A DNA stretch of 64,000 nt. Source: SABY01 sp964593705 (GTDB lineage Bacteria > Bacteroidota > Bacteroidia > Bacteroidales > 4484-276). The notes below the pieces were generated by a model, which did no database searches, had not been told where the DNA came from, and saw only the letters and a program-made list of their open reading frames with translations. Below, piece by piece: positions 16,973 to 26,169 of the stretch. Position numbers and translations under genes: made by a program. The stretch's first letter is position 1. Every line of letters starts with the position of its first letter. The stretch lies in assembly GCA_964593705.1 (NCBI GenBank), contig CAZQIV010000003.1, positions 51,872-115,871 of the forward strand, in the 5' to 3' direction.

Positions 16973-17001
16973 AAAAAAAGCCGGAAAAACTTTCCGGCCT
17001 T
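16973..17001 (+). terminator. Hairpin after the punA remnant
   Basis: GCCGGAAA (16980-16987), loop aac, TTTCCGGC (16991-16998), with an A-run before and a weak T-run after. It could terminate in either direction and may be the original punA terminator. Confidence 0.6.
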
Positions 17002-17171
17002 AATAATTATGGTTCTACTACTATTTCTATGGATAAATAATACCTAAACTAATAAAATAGATTTCTCCATACAAAACTTCCCCGAAGGATCGGGGCAGAC
17101 TACTTCGCTAAGTTTTTTTTAGTCGAAAAGACAATGTTCACGATAGCAGAGTGGAGTGGTGAAAAGTTGGA

Positions 17172-17320
17172 ATAGATTTCTCCCTGCGGTCGAAAAGACC
17201 GGACTTTACAGAGGGTTTTATGGGGGAGGAACATCTGGCGCTCCGCACCCGATGTTCCTCCCCCCTCAGCTATATTACAGCCTGTCTTTTCGATGGAACA
17301 CAGCGACTGAGAAATCTATT
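17172..17320. repeat. MITE-like hairpin element, copy A
   Basis: Ends are atagatttctccctgcggtc and gagaaatctatt. The core is a 50-bp inverted repeat (17222-17273) of gggggaggaacatc / gatgttcctccccc. It belongs to the family with members at 27189, 31357 and 57398. The remainder of 17000-17464 holds only related degenerate repeats and no gene. Confidence 0.75.
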
Positions 17321-17464
17321 TTATTATATATCAGCCTTTCGAAAAGCAGGGAATTAGCTTGTTATGAAAACTTGTCATTAGTAAGAAGCGTAGCCTGCCT
17401 GCCCCGATCCTTCAGGGATTAAGGCCTGTCTAATAGTAAGGATTCCTGAATTTAGCAAAGATTT

Positions 17465-18565
17465 CTATACATTAAACCGAATGTTTAGCATGTCGCCATC
17501 CTGCACAATATAGTTTTTGCCTTCGATGCGGAATTTTCCGGCTTCTTTGCAGGCATGTTCCGAACCGTATTTTATAAAATCATCGTACTTAATTACTTCG
17601 GCACGAATAAATCCACGCTCCAGATCGCTATGAATTACGCCAGCAGCAACAGGTGCTGTTGATCCTTTTTTTACAGTCCATGCCCTCACTTCCTTGGGCC
17701 CGGCGGTGAAAAACGATTCGAGGTTCAGCAATCGGTAAGCCGATCTAATCATGCGGTTAACTCCGGGTTCGGTAAGTCCGGCATCGCTCAAAAATTCAAT
17801 CCTATCGGCCTCATCCTCCAGTTCGGTTATTTCTGCCTCCAGGTTTCCGGCAACAACAAGCACTTCGGTGTCCACATCTTTTAAGGCTTCCTGAACTGCC
17901 ACGGAATATTTATTTCCGGTAGCCGCTGCCTCATCATCCACATTACAAACGTACATTATCGGCTTTGCCGTAAGCAAATACATATCATCGATGATGCGTT
18001 TTTTGTCTTCAGGATCGATTACAAAACCCCTTACGTTTTGAAAATTTTCGATGTGTTCGGCCAGTTTTTCCAGCACGCCAACTTGTCGCTTAAATTCTTT
18101 ATCGCCCGATTTGGCCAATTTTTCAACACGCTGAATTTTGCGTTGCACAAGGTCGAGATCACGCACCTGGAGTTCCAGATCAACAATTTCGAGGTCGCGA
18201 ACAGGGTCAACTGAACCTTCAACATGGGGAAGGTTTTCATCGTCAAAACAACGCAACACATGAATTATGGCATCGGTTTGTTGTATGTCGGCCAAAAATT
18301 TATTACCCACACCTTCGCCCTGGCTCGAACCCTTGGCCAAGCCGGGAATGTCAACAATATCAACAGATGTCGGCATAACCCTGGCTGATTTTACAAGCGC
18401 ATCAATTTTCAGCAAACGTTCATCGGGGACATCAATCATTCCCAAATTTGATTTATTGGTGCTAAAGGCAAAGTTTGTAACTTCGGCTTTGGTTTTGGAA
18501 ATACAATTGAAAATCGCGGTTTTTCCAACATTTGTAATTCCTATAATCCCACATTTTAAGGCCAT
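17465..18565 (-). CDS. ychF: Redox-regulated ATPase YchF (Obg-like)
   Basis: A 366-aa OBG-family NTPase. The P-loop is GITNVGKTAIFN (about 9-20), the switch motif DIPGLAKGSSQGEG (about 71-84), and the modified NVDDE replaces the GTP-specific NKxD, which is why the family prefers ATP. A coiled-coil insert (about 130-190) and the C-terminal TGS domain (about 280-365, ending YIVQDGDMLNIRFNV) follow. YchF associates with ribosomes and is linked to stress responses. Length matches the family (363-366). It is monocistronic and flanked by repeats on both sides. Confidence 0.95.
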   Translation of the reverse strand: MALKCGIIGITNVGKTAIFNCISKTKAEVTNFAFSTNKSNLGMIDVPDERLLKIDALVKSARVMPTSVDIVDIPGLAKGSSQGEGVGNKFLADIQQTDAIIHVLRCFDDENLPHVEGSVDPVRDLEIVDLELQVRDLDLVQRKIQRVEKLAKSGDKEFKRQVGVLEKLAEHIENFQNVRGFVIDPEDKKRIIDDMYLLTAKPIMYVCNVDDEAAATGNKYSVAVQEALKDVDTEVLVVAGNLEAEITELEDEADRIEFLSDAGLTEPGVNRMIRSAYRLLNLESFFTAGPKEVRAWTVKKGSTAPVAAGVIHSDLERGFIRAEVIKYDDFIKYGSEHACKEAGKFRIEGKNYIVQDGDMLNIRFNV

Positions 18566-18688
18566 TATTCGATGATTTTATTGTGATTTTTAAATTCTTT
18601 TTTCGGTCGGCAAAGTTATGATAATTTGATGTGAGCTCAGATCGAATTTATGGTTCCATTTCCATTTTCGTGGATCTATTATGAGACC

Positions 18689-18829
18689 AGTCTAAAAAGC
18701 CACAAAACCCCTAAATCCCCTGAAGGGGACTTTCCCAAACTACTGATTTTTAGTACTTCTCCCGTCAGCTGACGGATTGGGGTAAAAAGGACTAAAAATT
18801 AGTAGTTTTGGGATTTTTAGACTAAACTC
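18689..18829. repeat. 140-bp palindromic element, forward copy
   Basis: Reads aaaacccctaaatcccctgaagggg, then actactgatttttagtac, a CGTCAGCTGACG centre, then ggactaaaaattagtag and tttttagactaaact. The reverse complement matches 51334-51463 at roughly 95%. The element can fold end to end. Confidence 0.85.
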
Positions 18830-18934
18830 TATTATTAAATGGTGTAATATTTTCTTAATGTTATTCAGTATGCAGTCTTGTGCAGGCTGTTCCTTATTAC
18901 ATGCCAACTCTTAACTGTTGACTGTGAACTGTGA

Positions 18935-19018
18935 ATCCCGAAAAATAGAAAATCTATGATTTTCGTGATTTTTCGTGGATGCACGAGCGAAGCTCGGCAC
19001 TGTGGACTGTGGACTGTG
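18935..19018. repeat. REP-like element with direct repeats
   Basis: atcccgaaaaatagaaaatc / gattttcgtgatttttcg imperfect hairpin followed by gagcgaagctcggca and three tgtggac repeats. Same family as 4785-5258. With the 140-bp element it fills the 18566-19030 gap; no gene is seen. Confidence 0.75.
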
Positions 19019-19030
19019 GACTGCTAACTG

Positions 19031-19441
19031 CTAATTGCATTTTTTAAGTTTATCTTCCATATTGGGTTTGCCAAGATCATAGGCGATATTCCAATCATCG
19101 CAGGCCTTATAATTTTCGCCGAGATAAAAATACGCCTGTCCACGATTATAATAAGCATCCATAAACCCGGGATTTAGCTTAATGGCTTTATCAAATTGAT
19201 CTATGGCCTTTTGATATTTCATTTTATTGAGCCAGGTCATGCCAATGCCATACCATGCTTCTGCGTTTTCAGGATTCAATTCGGCTGCTTTTTGGTAAAA
19301 TTCATAGGCCTTGTCGATATTTGATCCGTATAGATAAATTTCAGCTTCCCTGACATATTTCTGCGATTCTTTGGTTTTATCAGTGCAAGCGACTACTACG
19401 AACAAAATACCTATCATTATCAATCCAATTATCTTTTTCAT
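19031..19441 (-). CDS. TPR-repeat lipoprotein
   Basis: A 136-aa lipoprotein. The signal peptide ends at a lipobox VVAC, so the mature protein starts at Cys18. Three tetratricopeptide repeats follow (about 27-125) with the typical A-x-G/Y-N-P-E/G-x-A-W/Y pattern (ELNPENAEAWYGIGM, KLNPGFMDAYYNRGQAYF). It is presumably anchored in the periplasmic face of a membrane as a protein-interaction module. The start at 19441 is chosen because it gives a proper signal peptide; an ATG 21 bp upstream is in frame. It lies 23 bp downstream of mltG and is probably co-transcribed. Confidence 0.82.
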   Translation of the reverse strand: MKKIIGLIMIGILFVVVACTDKTKESQKYVREAEIYLYGSNIDKAYEFYQKAAELNPENAEAWYGIGMTWLNKMKYQKAIDQFDKAIKLNPGFMDAYYNRGQAYFYLGENYKACDDWNIAYDLGKPNMEDKLKKCN

Positions 19442-19464
19442 CTGTATAATTTTAATACTCATTT

Positions 19465-20520
19465 CTACTTTTTATTTTTCAATGCCTTGTAATGTTCACG
19501 TGCATAACGCAAATGTTGGTTGTATGTTTTCGAGAAATGATGGATTCCCGAACCATCGGCTTTAGCAACAAAAAACATATAATCATGATTTTTGGGATTC
19601 AACACTGCATTCAGACCACTGATGGACGGAAGGCAGATTGGGCCGGGTGGTAAGCCTTTATAAATGTATGTATTGTATGGCAAATCTATTTCAGTGTGCT
19701 TTTTGAGAACCCGGTTTAAGATCGAATCATTTTCGAGATAAAAGGCAAAAACCGTGGTTGGATCGGCCTGGAGTTTCCAACCTTTTTCCAGGCGATTAAG
19801 GTAAACTCCAGCTATGCTTGGCTTTTCATCATTTTGGTTGGTTTCTTTATCAACAATGGAGGCCACGATAGAAACCTCGGCCGGGGTTAGTTTCAAATTT
19901 TTTGCTTTGGCAACCTTTTCATCATCCCAAAAACGCTTGTATTCTTTTTGCATCCTGTCAACATAAGCTTCTGCATCAGTATTCCAATAAAATTGGTAGG
20001 TATTCGGGATAAACAATAATGGAGCTTCCTGCCAGGTAAGCTGATATTTTTTTTGAAAATCATCGCTGTAAATATAGTTGATGATTGATGTACTGTCGGC
20101 TTCTATTTGCGCTGCAACAACACCTGCAAGTTGCTCAACTGTTCTAAGGTTATTAAAAGTAACATTCAAAGGTTTTTGAGCGCCTGATCGCAGCATATCG
20201 ATGAGTTCATCGTTGTTCATGCCGGCCTGTATTTCGTACCTTCCGGGGTAAATATGATTGGGAAGATTTTTGCGCAAGGCCAGCCAATTAAAGGTTTCCT
20301 GATTTTTAAGCAGACTGTTTGTTTTAAAATTTTCGAGCATTGCCTGATAATCAGAACCCGTTTTTATGTAAAGGAAGGCCGTTTTGTTAACAGGCAGGTT
20401 GATGTTGTTTTTATAAACTGCTGACCAAAATAAGTATGCCCCGCCTGCTGCAACTAAAAGTGCAATAATTGCAAAAGTTAGAACAAAACACTTTATTATT
20501 TTCTTTTTTCCTGATCTCAT
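19465..20520 (-). CDS. mltG: Endolytic murein transglycosylase MltG
   Basis: A 351-aa YceG-family enzyme that cleaves nascent peptidoglycan strands and limits glycan length. One transmembrane helix at about 10-32, a LysM-like region at about 45-115, then the catalytic domain with IPNTYQFYW (171-179), the catalytic glutamate in SIVDKETN (E226), YLNRLEKGWKLQADPT and the GLPPGPICLPS signature. Length is typical. It sits between the GNAT/dapF pair and a TPR lipoprotein on the same strand with short spacing. Confidence 0.95.
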   Translation of the reverse strand: MRSGKKKIIKCFVLTFAIIALLVAAGGAYLFWSAVYKNNINLPVNKTAFLYIKTGSDYQAMLENFKTNSLLKNQETFNWLALRKNLPNHIYPGRYEIQAGMNNDELIDMLRSGAQKPLNVTFNNLRTVEQLAGVVAAQIEADSTSIINYIYSDDFQKKYQLTWQEAPLLFIPNTYQFYWNTDAEAYVDRMQKEYKRFWDDEKVAKAKNLKLTPAEVSIVASIVDKETNQNDEKPSIAGVYLNRLEKGWKLQADPTTVFAFYLENDSILNRVLKKHTEIDLPYNTYIYKGLPPGPICLPSISGLNAVLNPKNHDYMFFVAKADGSGIHHFSKTYNQHLRYAREHYKALKNKK

Positions 20521-20580
20521 TTTTCTATCAATCGATTGGTTTATTGGAAGTTTAGATCAAATATCTTGAAAAGGTAAAGT

Positions 20581-21102
20581 TTATTGATGCGGATTTATTA
20601 ATTGATAAAGCCATTCATCAACCCAGCCATTTTCGATAAGTAGCCAATCCTTTTTTTTGCCTGCCAATTCAAAGTTTTTAGCCTCGAACAATTGGATGCT
20701 TTTTACATTATCAGGGGTAATGTTTGCATAAAGCTGGTGAACCATCAATTGTTTAAAGCAATAATCAATCACAAGGTCGAGTGCTTCGGAAGCAAAGCCA
20801 TTTCCCCGGGCTGCCGCATCGATTAAAATACCAAGGCCAATCCTTTTATGCACCGGATCAAAATCGAAGAGATCAACAGCCCCAACAGTTGTATCATCCT
20901 GCGGTTTATCAATCATCAGACGCAATTGGCGGGCTGTAAAAATATCTTTTTCCGAGGTCAAAACATATTGCTCAACATCAAACCTCGAAAAAGGGGTAAT
21001 TGTATTCCCAACCCTCCACATCGATTGGTCGTTTTCCCAGCGGTACAAAACATCCACATCCTCCGGCTCCAGAGCCCTCAATTTAATTTTCTCACCTATC
21101 AT
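20581..21102 (-). CDS. GNAT-family N-acetyltransferase
   Basis: A 173-aa RimJ/RimL-type acetyltransferase. The acetyl-CoA loop is seen as GLGILIDAAARGNGFASEAL (about 90-109), and the late NVKSIQLFEAKNFE strand-helix is typical. RimJ-like members modify N-termini or small amines, but the substrate cannot be read from sequence. It follows dapF by 9 bp on the same strand and probably shares its transcript. Confidence 0.85.
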   Translation of the reverse strand: MIGEKIKLRALEPEDVDVLYRWENDQSMWRVGNTITPFSRFDVEQYVLTSEKDIFTARQLRLMIDKPQDDTTVGAVDLFDFDPVHKRIGLGILIDAAARGNGFASEALDLVIDYCFKQLMVHQLYANITPDNVKSIQLFEAKNFELAGKKKDWLLIENGWVDEWLYQLINPHQ

Positions 21103-21111
21103 AATACTAAC

Positions 21112-21915
21112 CTAAAGATTAATTTCACCCTTAAAAACACTTTTGGCCGGTCCTTCAAGCCAAATATCAGCATATCCACTTTTGGCTTTTTGGGCATATA
21201 CTTTTAAACCACCGCCCTTTGCTTTTATATTTATTGGCACTTCCAATTTATCATCCAAAAACATAACTGTAAGCGCAGCAGCCACCGACCCCGTGCCGCA
21301 GGCCAGAGTTTCATTTTCAACCCCACGCTCGTAAGTACGAATATGAATTTGGTTTAGCTTTCGCTGAATAAAATTAACATTCACCCCCTCATCACTAAAC
21401 GCCGGGCTATATCTGATTTTACGGCCTTGGCTATTTACATCAAGACCATCAAAACTGTCAACTTCCACAACAAGATGTGGTGAACCAGTATCAAGAAAAT
21501 GTCCCTGATAGCTATCGGGATTACCTATTCTCTTTACCCCATCAACATCAATCATTTTCAATTTTACGATGGATTCGTTCGCCTTTTCCTTCAAAATCGT
21601 GGCTTTATGCAATCCATCAATTGCATTAAAAGTAAATTCAGATTTTTGAATCCCTGAATTTTTTGCAAACCAAACAATACATCTTCCACCATTACCACAC
21701 ATCGAACCTTCGTTGCCATCAGCATTAAAATACCTCATCGAGAAATCAAATTCAGTATCATTTTCAAGTAAAATCAAACCATCGGCACCAATCCCAAAAT
21801 GTCGGTCGCAAAGGCGGTTCAATACTTTGTTGTCAGGGATAAACCCCAAAGCACGATTATCTATCATGATAAAATCGTTTCCGGCACCCTCATATTTATA
21901 AAATTCTATTTTCAC
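21112..21915 (-). CDS. dapF: Diaminopimelate epimerase
   Basis: A 267-aa epimerase that interconverts LL- and meso-diaminopimelate for lysine and peptidoglycan synthesis. The two catalytic cysteines are C73 in MCGNGGRC and C206 in LACGTGS, each in one of the two mirrored domains. Length is that of the family. The start codon is GTG at 21915, where MKIEFYKYEGAGNDF matches family N-termini. It heads a run of minus-strand genes with the GNAT and mltG downstream. Confidence 0.96.
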   Translation of the reverse strand: MKIEFYKYEGAGNDFIMIDNRALGFIPDNKVLNRLCDRHFGIGADGLILLENDTEFDFSMRYFNADGNEGSMCGNGGRCIVWFAKNSGIQKSEFTFNAIDGLHKATILKEKANESIVKLKMIDVDGVKRIGNPDSYQGHFLDTGSPHLVVEVDSFDGLDVNSQGRKIRYSPAFSDEGVNVNFIQRKLNQIHIRTYERGVENETLACGTGSVAAALTVMFLDDKLEVPINIKAKGGGLKVYAQKAKSGYADIWLEGPAKSVFKGEINL

Positions 21916-22019
21916 AATTTTTGATTATAAGTTTGCAAAAAACGGCATTTTTCTTCAACCATGAAAATTCATAATTATCCGGTAATTCAAACAAAAGTTA
22001 ACGATCACAATTGCTTAAC

Positions 22020-22103
22020 CTGATTAATTCACAAATTCCTTGAATTTGTGGATTAATCACCGAAGGCCGAAAATATTTAATTTAAATATTTTCGAGGGTT
22101 AAC
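22020..22103. repeat. Palindromic repeat, family B copy 1
   Basis: gattaattcacaaattcc-ttgaatttgtggattaatc hairpin, then ccgaaaatatttaa / ttaaatattttcg hairpin. It is nearly the same as 55401-55484. The rest of the 21916-22272 gap is A/T-rich and must hold the htrA promoter; no gene seen. Confidence 0.8.
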
Positions 22104-22272
22104 AACTTTTAACAGCCCAAACAAAACTTACGCAATTTATGCGCCGTTATTGAGCAGCATTTTTGGCAGGCTCGATACATTCCCAAAAGATCAAATTTGA
22201 AAAGTTTTAGTTTGGATTAAAAATTGAACAGGCCAAAAAACAAACATAATTACTAATTTAAAATCAGATGAT

Positions 22273-23727
22273 ATGAAAAGATTTGTTTTAATGATAGTTG
22301 CAGCATTCTTAGGCGGGATTATTTCTGCAGGGATTTATTCAACACTTCACAACAAAAGCGAAAATCAACAAACTTCTCAAACAAATCAGGAAAACAATTT
22401 TGTTGCCCAACAAGCAAGCTATGCTACACCTGCTGTGATTCCTGAGGCGCTTCCAAATTTTGTGGATGCCGCCGATTTAACGGTTCATACTGTAGTGCAT
22501 ATCAAAACCGAAGTTCGCAGAAGATCTTCTGTTTACGATGAGTTTTTTTACGAGTTTTTTGGCAAACCTCAACCACAATACAACCAAACCCTTGTTGCTA
22601 CCGGATCGGGTGTAATTCTAACACAAGATGGCTATATAGTTACCAATAACCACGTTGTACATAATGCCGAACGATTGGAGGTAACCCTCAACGACAAAAG
22701 AACTTATGAGGCTGAAATCGTGGGAACTGATCCTTCAACTGATCTTGCTCTTATAAAAATAAACGAAAAAGGGCTGCCATTTTTAGGATATGGCAATTCG
22801 GATAATGTACGAGTTGGTGAATGGGTGCTTGCTGTTGGAAACCCATTTAACCTTACATCGACAGTTACCGCCGGAATTGTTAGCGCAAAAGCCAGGGACA
22901 TTAATATTTTAGGATCAAACTCAGCCATCGAGTCCTTTATTCAAACTGATGCCCCTGTAAACCCGGGCAATAGTGGCGGCGCCCTGGTGAACACCAAAGG
23001 CGAGCTAATCGGCATCAATGCAGCTATTGCTTCAAATACCGGATCTTATACAGGCTATTCCTTTGCCATCCCTGTAAATATTGTAAAAAAAGTAGTTAAC
23101 GATTTTATTAATTATGGAGAAATTCAGCGCGCTTATATTGGAGTAAGCATCAGGGATATCGATAGCAAATTTGCTGATGAAATGGATTTGAAAGACCTCC
23201 AGGGTGTTTATGTTGTTTCGGTTGTCGATAACAGTTCAGCATCTGATGCTGACATTCGGGCCGATGATATTATACTTGGTATTGACGGAATCCAGGTAAA
23301 CAGTGTTTCCAGGTTGCTCGAAACCGTTGGCCAGCATAGCCCCGGCGACAGGATCAATGTTACCATCCGGCGTAATGGTGATAAAAAAGTAAAAGAAGTG
23401 CTTTTAAAAAACAAACAAAACAACTTTGATGTATTGAGCCAGGAAGACGTAAAACTGATAGATAAACTTGGAGCAACCTTCGAAGAAGTATCCAATGACG
23501 AAAAGCTAAAACTGGGTATTGATTACGGGATGAAAATAGTGGATCTGAAACGGGGAAAACTTATGGATAAAGGGATAAGGGAAGGTTTTATAATTACCGA
23601 AATCGACAAAAATCCAATTCGTTCTACCGATGACATCAATAATCTCTTATCAGAAAAACGTGGTGGTGTGCTTATTGAAGGCGTATATCCGAACGGCCAA
23701 AGAAATTACTATGCAATAGGCATGTAA
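22273..23727 (+). CDS. htrA: HtrA/DegP-like periplasmic serine protease
   Basis: A 484-aa Do-family protease-chaperone. An N-terminal membrane/signal segment (about 3-24) is followed by a low-complexity Q/N linker and the trypsin-like domain with catalytic H127 (TNNHVV), D157 (STDLAL) and S234 (PGNSGGAL). Two PDZ domains lie at about 270-370 and 385-484; the second is shorter, and the protein ends in it. It degrades or refolds misfolded envelope proteins. It is a single-gene unit, with a large repeat-rich gap before rpoD. Confidence 0.93.
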   Translation: MKRFVLMIVAAFLGGIISAGIYSTLHNKSENQQTSQTNQENNFVAQQASYATPAVIPEALPNFVDAADLTVHTVVHIKTEVRRRSSVYDEFFYEFFGKPQPQYNQTLVATGSGVILTQDGYIVTNNHVVHNAERLEVTLNDKRTYEAEIVGTDPSTDLALIKINEKGLPFLGYGNSDNVRVGEWVLAVGNPFNLTSTVTAGIVSAKARDINILGSNSAIESFIQTDAPVNPGNSGGALVNTKGELIGINAAIASNTGSYTGYSFAIPVNIVKKVVNDFINYGEIQRAYIGVSIRDIDSKFADEMDLKDLQGVYVVSVVDNSSASDADIRADDIILGIDGIQVNSVSRLLETVGQHSPGDRINVTIRRNGDKKVKEVLLKNKQNNFDVLSQEDVKLIDKLGATFEEVSNDEKLKLGIDYGMKIVDLKRGKLMDKGIREGFIITEIDKNPIRSTDDINNLLSEKRGGVLIEGVYPNGQRNYYAIGM

Positions 23728-23851
23728 ATAGTGTCGGTCTTTAAAGTATGTTTTTTGAAATATCAATAGCCATCCCGCAAGCGGGACAGGCTATCCTCCC
23801 GCTTCGCAGCGAGGCGAGTTAGGGTGTGGATTGAATTGATGGGATGAATGA

Positions 23852-23904
23852 CCCCCTCCTTTTCGCTGTCATTGCCTTTGGCAATGACAGCGAAAAGGAG
23901 GGGG
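23852..23904. repeat. 25-bp perfect inverted repeat
   Basis: Arms 23852-23876 and 23880-23904 are exactly complementary around a TTT loop (CCCCCTCC ... GGAGGGGG, inner part TCGCTGTCATTGCC). It lies in the htrA-rpoD gap beside a REP-like ccccgggttaaaacccgggg unit at 23926-23945. No gene is seen in 23728-24210. Confidence 0.9.
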
Positions 23905-24033
23905 AGTCACTGCTAAATTCATTAATCCCCGGGTTAAAACCCGGGGCAATTCAATAGTATCAACTCTATGGACACACACTAATTAGAGTTTACCATGCAA
24001 TAACAATTGTTATAAATTTGTTACAAAATATAA

Positions 24034-24089
24034 AACATTAGCCATCCAAACTTGTTATTAGTTGTTGGATAGCTAATGTTTCCTTTTTT
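24034..24089 (+). terminator. Intrinsic-terminator-like hairpin upstream of rpoD
   Basis: AACATTAGC-C-ATCCAA (24034-24049) pairs with TTGGAT-A-GCTAATGTT (24065-24080), followed by tcctttttt. It is 120 bp before the rpoD start and could be a terminator or part of a leader. Confidence 0.55.
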
Positions 24090-24210
24090 ATTAAAAAGTT
24101 TTTACAATATTTTAACACTTATCAAGTTAGGAACATTGTTACAAAATTTGAAGTTGAATTAATATCAAAATCTATAGATTTAACATTTTACTAATTTAAG
24201 GAAAAGTTGA

Positions 24211-25077
24211 ATGAGACAGCTTAAGATCACCAAATCAATTACGAATCGTGAGACTGCCTCTCTGGACAAGTATCTTCAGGATATCGGTAAAGAAGAACTG
24301 ATAACCGCAGAAGAAGAGGTACAATTGGCTCAACGGATCAAGCAAGGCGACCAAACAGCTTTAGAAAAACTAACTAAAGCTAACCTCCGTTTTGTGGTTT
24401 CTGTTGCCAAGCAATACCAAAACCAGGGATTAAGTTTACCAGACCTCATCAATGAGGGTAATCTAGGACTCATAAAAGCTGCCCAGAGATTTGACGAAAC
24501 ACGCGGATTTAAGTTTATTTCTTATGCCGTATGGTGGATTCGCCAATCAATTCTGCAGGCACTGGCCGAGCAATCCCGGATTGTCCGATTACCTCTCAAC
24601 CAGGTAGGGTCGTTAAACAGGATACGTAAAGAATCTTCAAAGCTTGAGCAAAAATTTGAGCGCCCTCCGTCACCGGATGAAATAGCCGCGTCGCTTGATT
24701 TGCCCGAAAACAAAGTTGAATCAGTATTAAAAATCACCACCAGAACCGTTTCGATGGATGCGCCACTCACACAGGACGAGGACATGAGCCTGCTTGATGT
24801 GTATGTTTCGGACGACAGCCCTCACACCGACAAGGATTTGATGAAGGAATCATTGGCCAAAGAAATTCAACGGTCGCTGGCAACCCTCACCAAAAAAGAA
24901 CGGGATGTAATCAACCTTTACTATGGAATTGGGATGAACCACGGGCTTACCCTGGACGAAATCGCCATGAAGTTTGATCTTACCCGCGAAAGAGTAAGGC
25001 AGATCAAAGAAAAAGCAATCAGACGTTTGAAGCATACTTCGCGAAGCAAACTGCTGAAAGCTTATTTAGGACAATAG
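24211..25077 (+). CDS. rpoD: Primary RNA polymerase sigma factor
   Basis: A 288-aa sigma-70 factor of the short Bacteroidota primary type, lacking region 1.1. Region 1.2 is at about 16-45, region 2 with the -10-reading and core-binding segment (DLINEGNLGLIKAAQRFD, SYAVWWIRQSI) at about 55-125, region 3 at about 130-205, and region 4 with the -35 helix-turn-helix (LTLDEIAMKFDLTRERVRQI) at about 225-288. It is expected to recognise the Bacteroidota TTG/TAnnTTTG promoters. Single gene with a terminator right after it. Confidence 0.96.
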   Translation: MRQLKITKSITNRETASLDKYLQDIGKEELITAEEEVQLAQRIKQGDQTALEKLTKANLRFVVSVAKQYQNQGLSLPDLINEGNLGLIKAAQRFDETRGFKFISYAVWWIRQSILQALAEQSRIVRLPLNQVGSLNRIRKESSKLEQKFERPPSPDEIAASLDLPENKVESVLKITTRTVSMDAPLTQDEDMSLLDVYVSDDSPHTDKDLMKESLAKEIQRSLATLTKKERDVINLYYGIGMNHGLTLDEIAMKFDLTRERVRQIKEKAIRRLKHTSRSKLLKAYLGQ

Positions 25078-25103
25078 TTTTTTAGTGAAAAGTTGAATTG
25101 AGA

Positions 25104-25134
25104 GGGTTTGTTTTTATAACAAGCCCTTTTTTTT
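25104..25134 (+). terminator. rpoD terminator
   Basis: GGGTTTGT, loop tttttat, AACAAGCCC and a run of T residues, 27 bp after the stop codon. Confidence 0.85.
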
Positions 25135-25334
25135 ATTGCATACGATGTCATTTTAATATCCGAATACATTTTACCATAAAAGGCAAAACTTTTAAAAAAA
25201 ACATCCTTAATGCTTTACTTTAATTCTGCAGCAGCTTATAGTGAATGCCCCGTTCAATAAAATCGGCTATGCCCCCATTTTGAGTCTTCAGGTCTCCCTG
25301 AATGACAAACCGTTCATTAATATCTTTCCGTAAA

Positions 25335-26090
25335 TTAAAATCTATAACCAACCTGAATCATATATCTTAAATTCGGTCCAAGTCCGGTGGCAACACCTTT
25401 CGTATTAAATTCGCCCTTGTCAACAAGATCATCAAGGAAGGGGAATTTTGAAATCAGGATATCCCTGATGGCATTCAGGTATTCATCATCTTTATCAATA
25501 TCAATATCGCCTTGCAATTTTAGCTTTGCAGAATATAGGGCTGCTGAAAGCCCCATGAATATCAGGTCAACTGTTAACCTATCTTTAATAACAAACTGAT
25601 AACCAATTTGGATGCCCACACTTACAACATTAAAATTACCTTCAAAGCTTAGTGTACCGGTAGAGTTGGAATTGTTTTTTACCGTAAAATCATTTGTAAA
25701 TCCGTAATGATGCCAGGAGGTATAAGGCCCCCAATAAAGGCCATCAGGGGCATTTTTGGTGTTCCGGTTTTTAAAATAAAACCGATAATCGCCTGACACC
25801 GAAAAACCACCTTTTTTCCTGGCAGCAGCTATTTGAAGGCTGTCGTAACTGCCAAAAGAAGGCAGTTCAAAATATCCTGCATTTACCGAAAACGACCGGT
25901 AAGGTTTCAAAACTCGCTCATAGGAAATATTAATGTTGGATGAACTCCATAAAAGAAAAGGGGTCATATTCCACTTTATTACATTTTTTTTATAATCTGC
26001 GGGAAGCGTATCGTATTTTTCCTGAGAGAAACCCGGACTAATAAAAATGAATAATAAGCCTGACAGAAGTAGTATTCTATATGTTTTCAT
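25335..26090 (-). CDS. Outer-membrane beta-barrel protein, unknown function
   Basis: A 251-aa exported protein with a signal peptide (about 1-22, ending SPGFSQ). The mature part has alternating hydrophobic/polar strands with aromatic girdles (INISYERVLKPYRSFSVNAGYF, FSVSGDYRFYF, VSVGIQIGYQFVI, YMIQVGYRF) and ends in phenylalanine, the mark of outer-membrane barrels. DUF3575-like proteins of Bacteroidota have this layout. No ligand can be inferred. Single gene. Confidence 0.72.
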   Translation of the reverse strand: MKTYRILLLSGLLFIFISPGFSQEKYDTLPADYKKNVIKWNMTPFLLWSSSNINISYERVLKPYRSFSVNAGYFELPSFGSYDSLQIAAARKKGGFSVSGDYRFYFKNRNTKNAPDGLYWGPYTSWHHYGFTNDFTVKNNSNSTGTLSFEGNFNVVSVGIQIGYQFVIKDRLTVDLIFMGLSAALYSAKLKLQGDIDIDKDDEYLNAIRDILISKFPFLDDLVDKGEFNTKGVATGLGPNLRYMIQVGYRF

Positions 26091-26169
26091 AATAAATTTA
26101 TTAAATTTCGACTAAGATGCACATTTACGGAAAGTTACGTTTCTTTAATTTGTTAAAAAAATAAAATAA

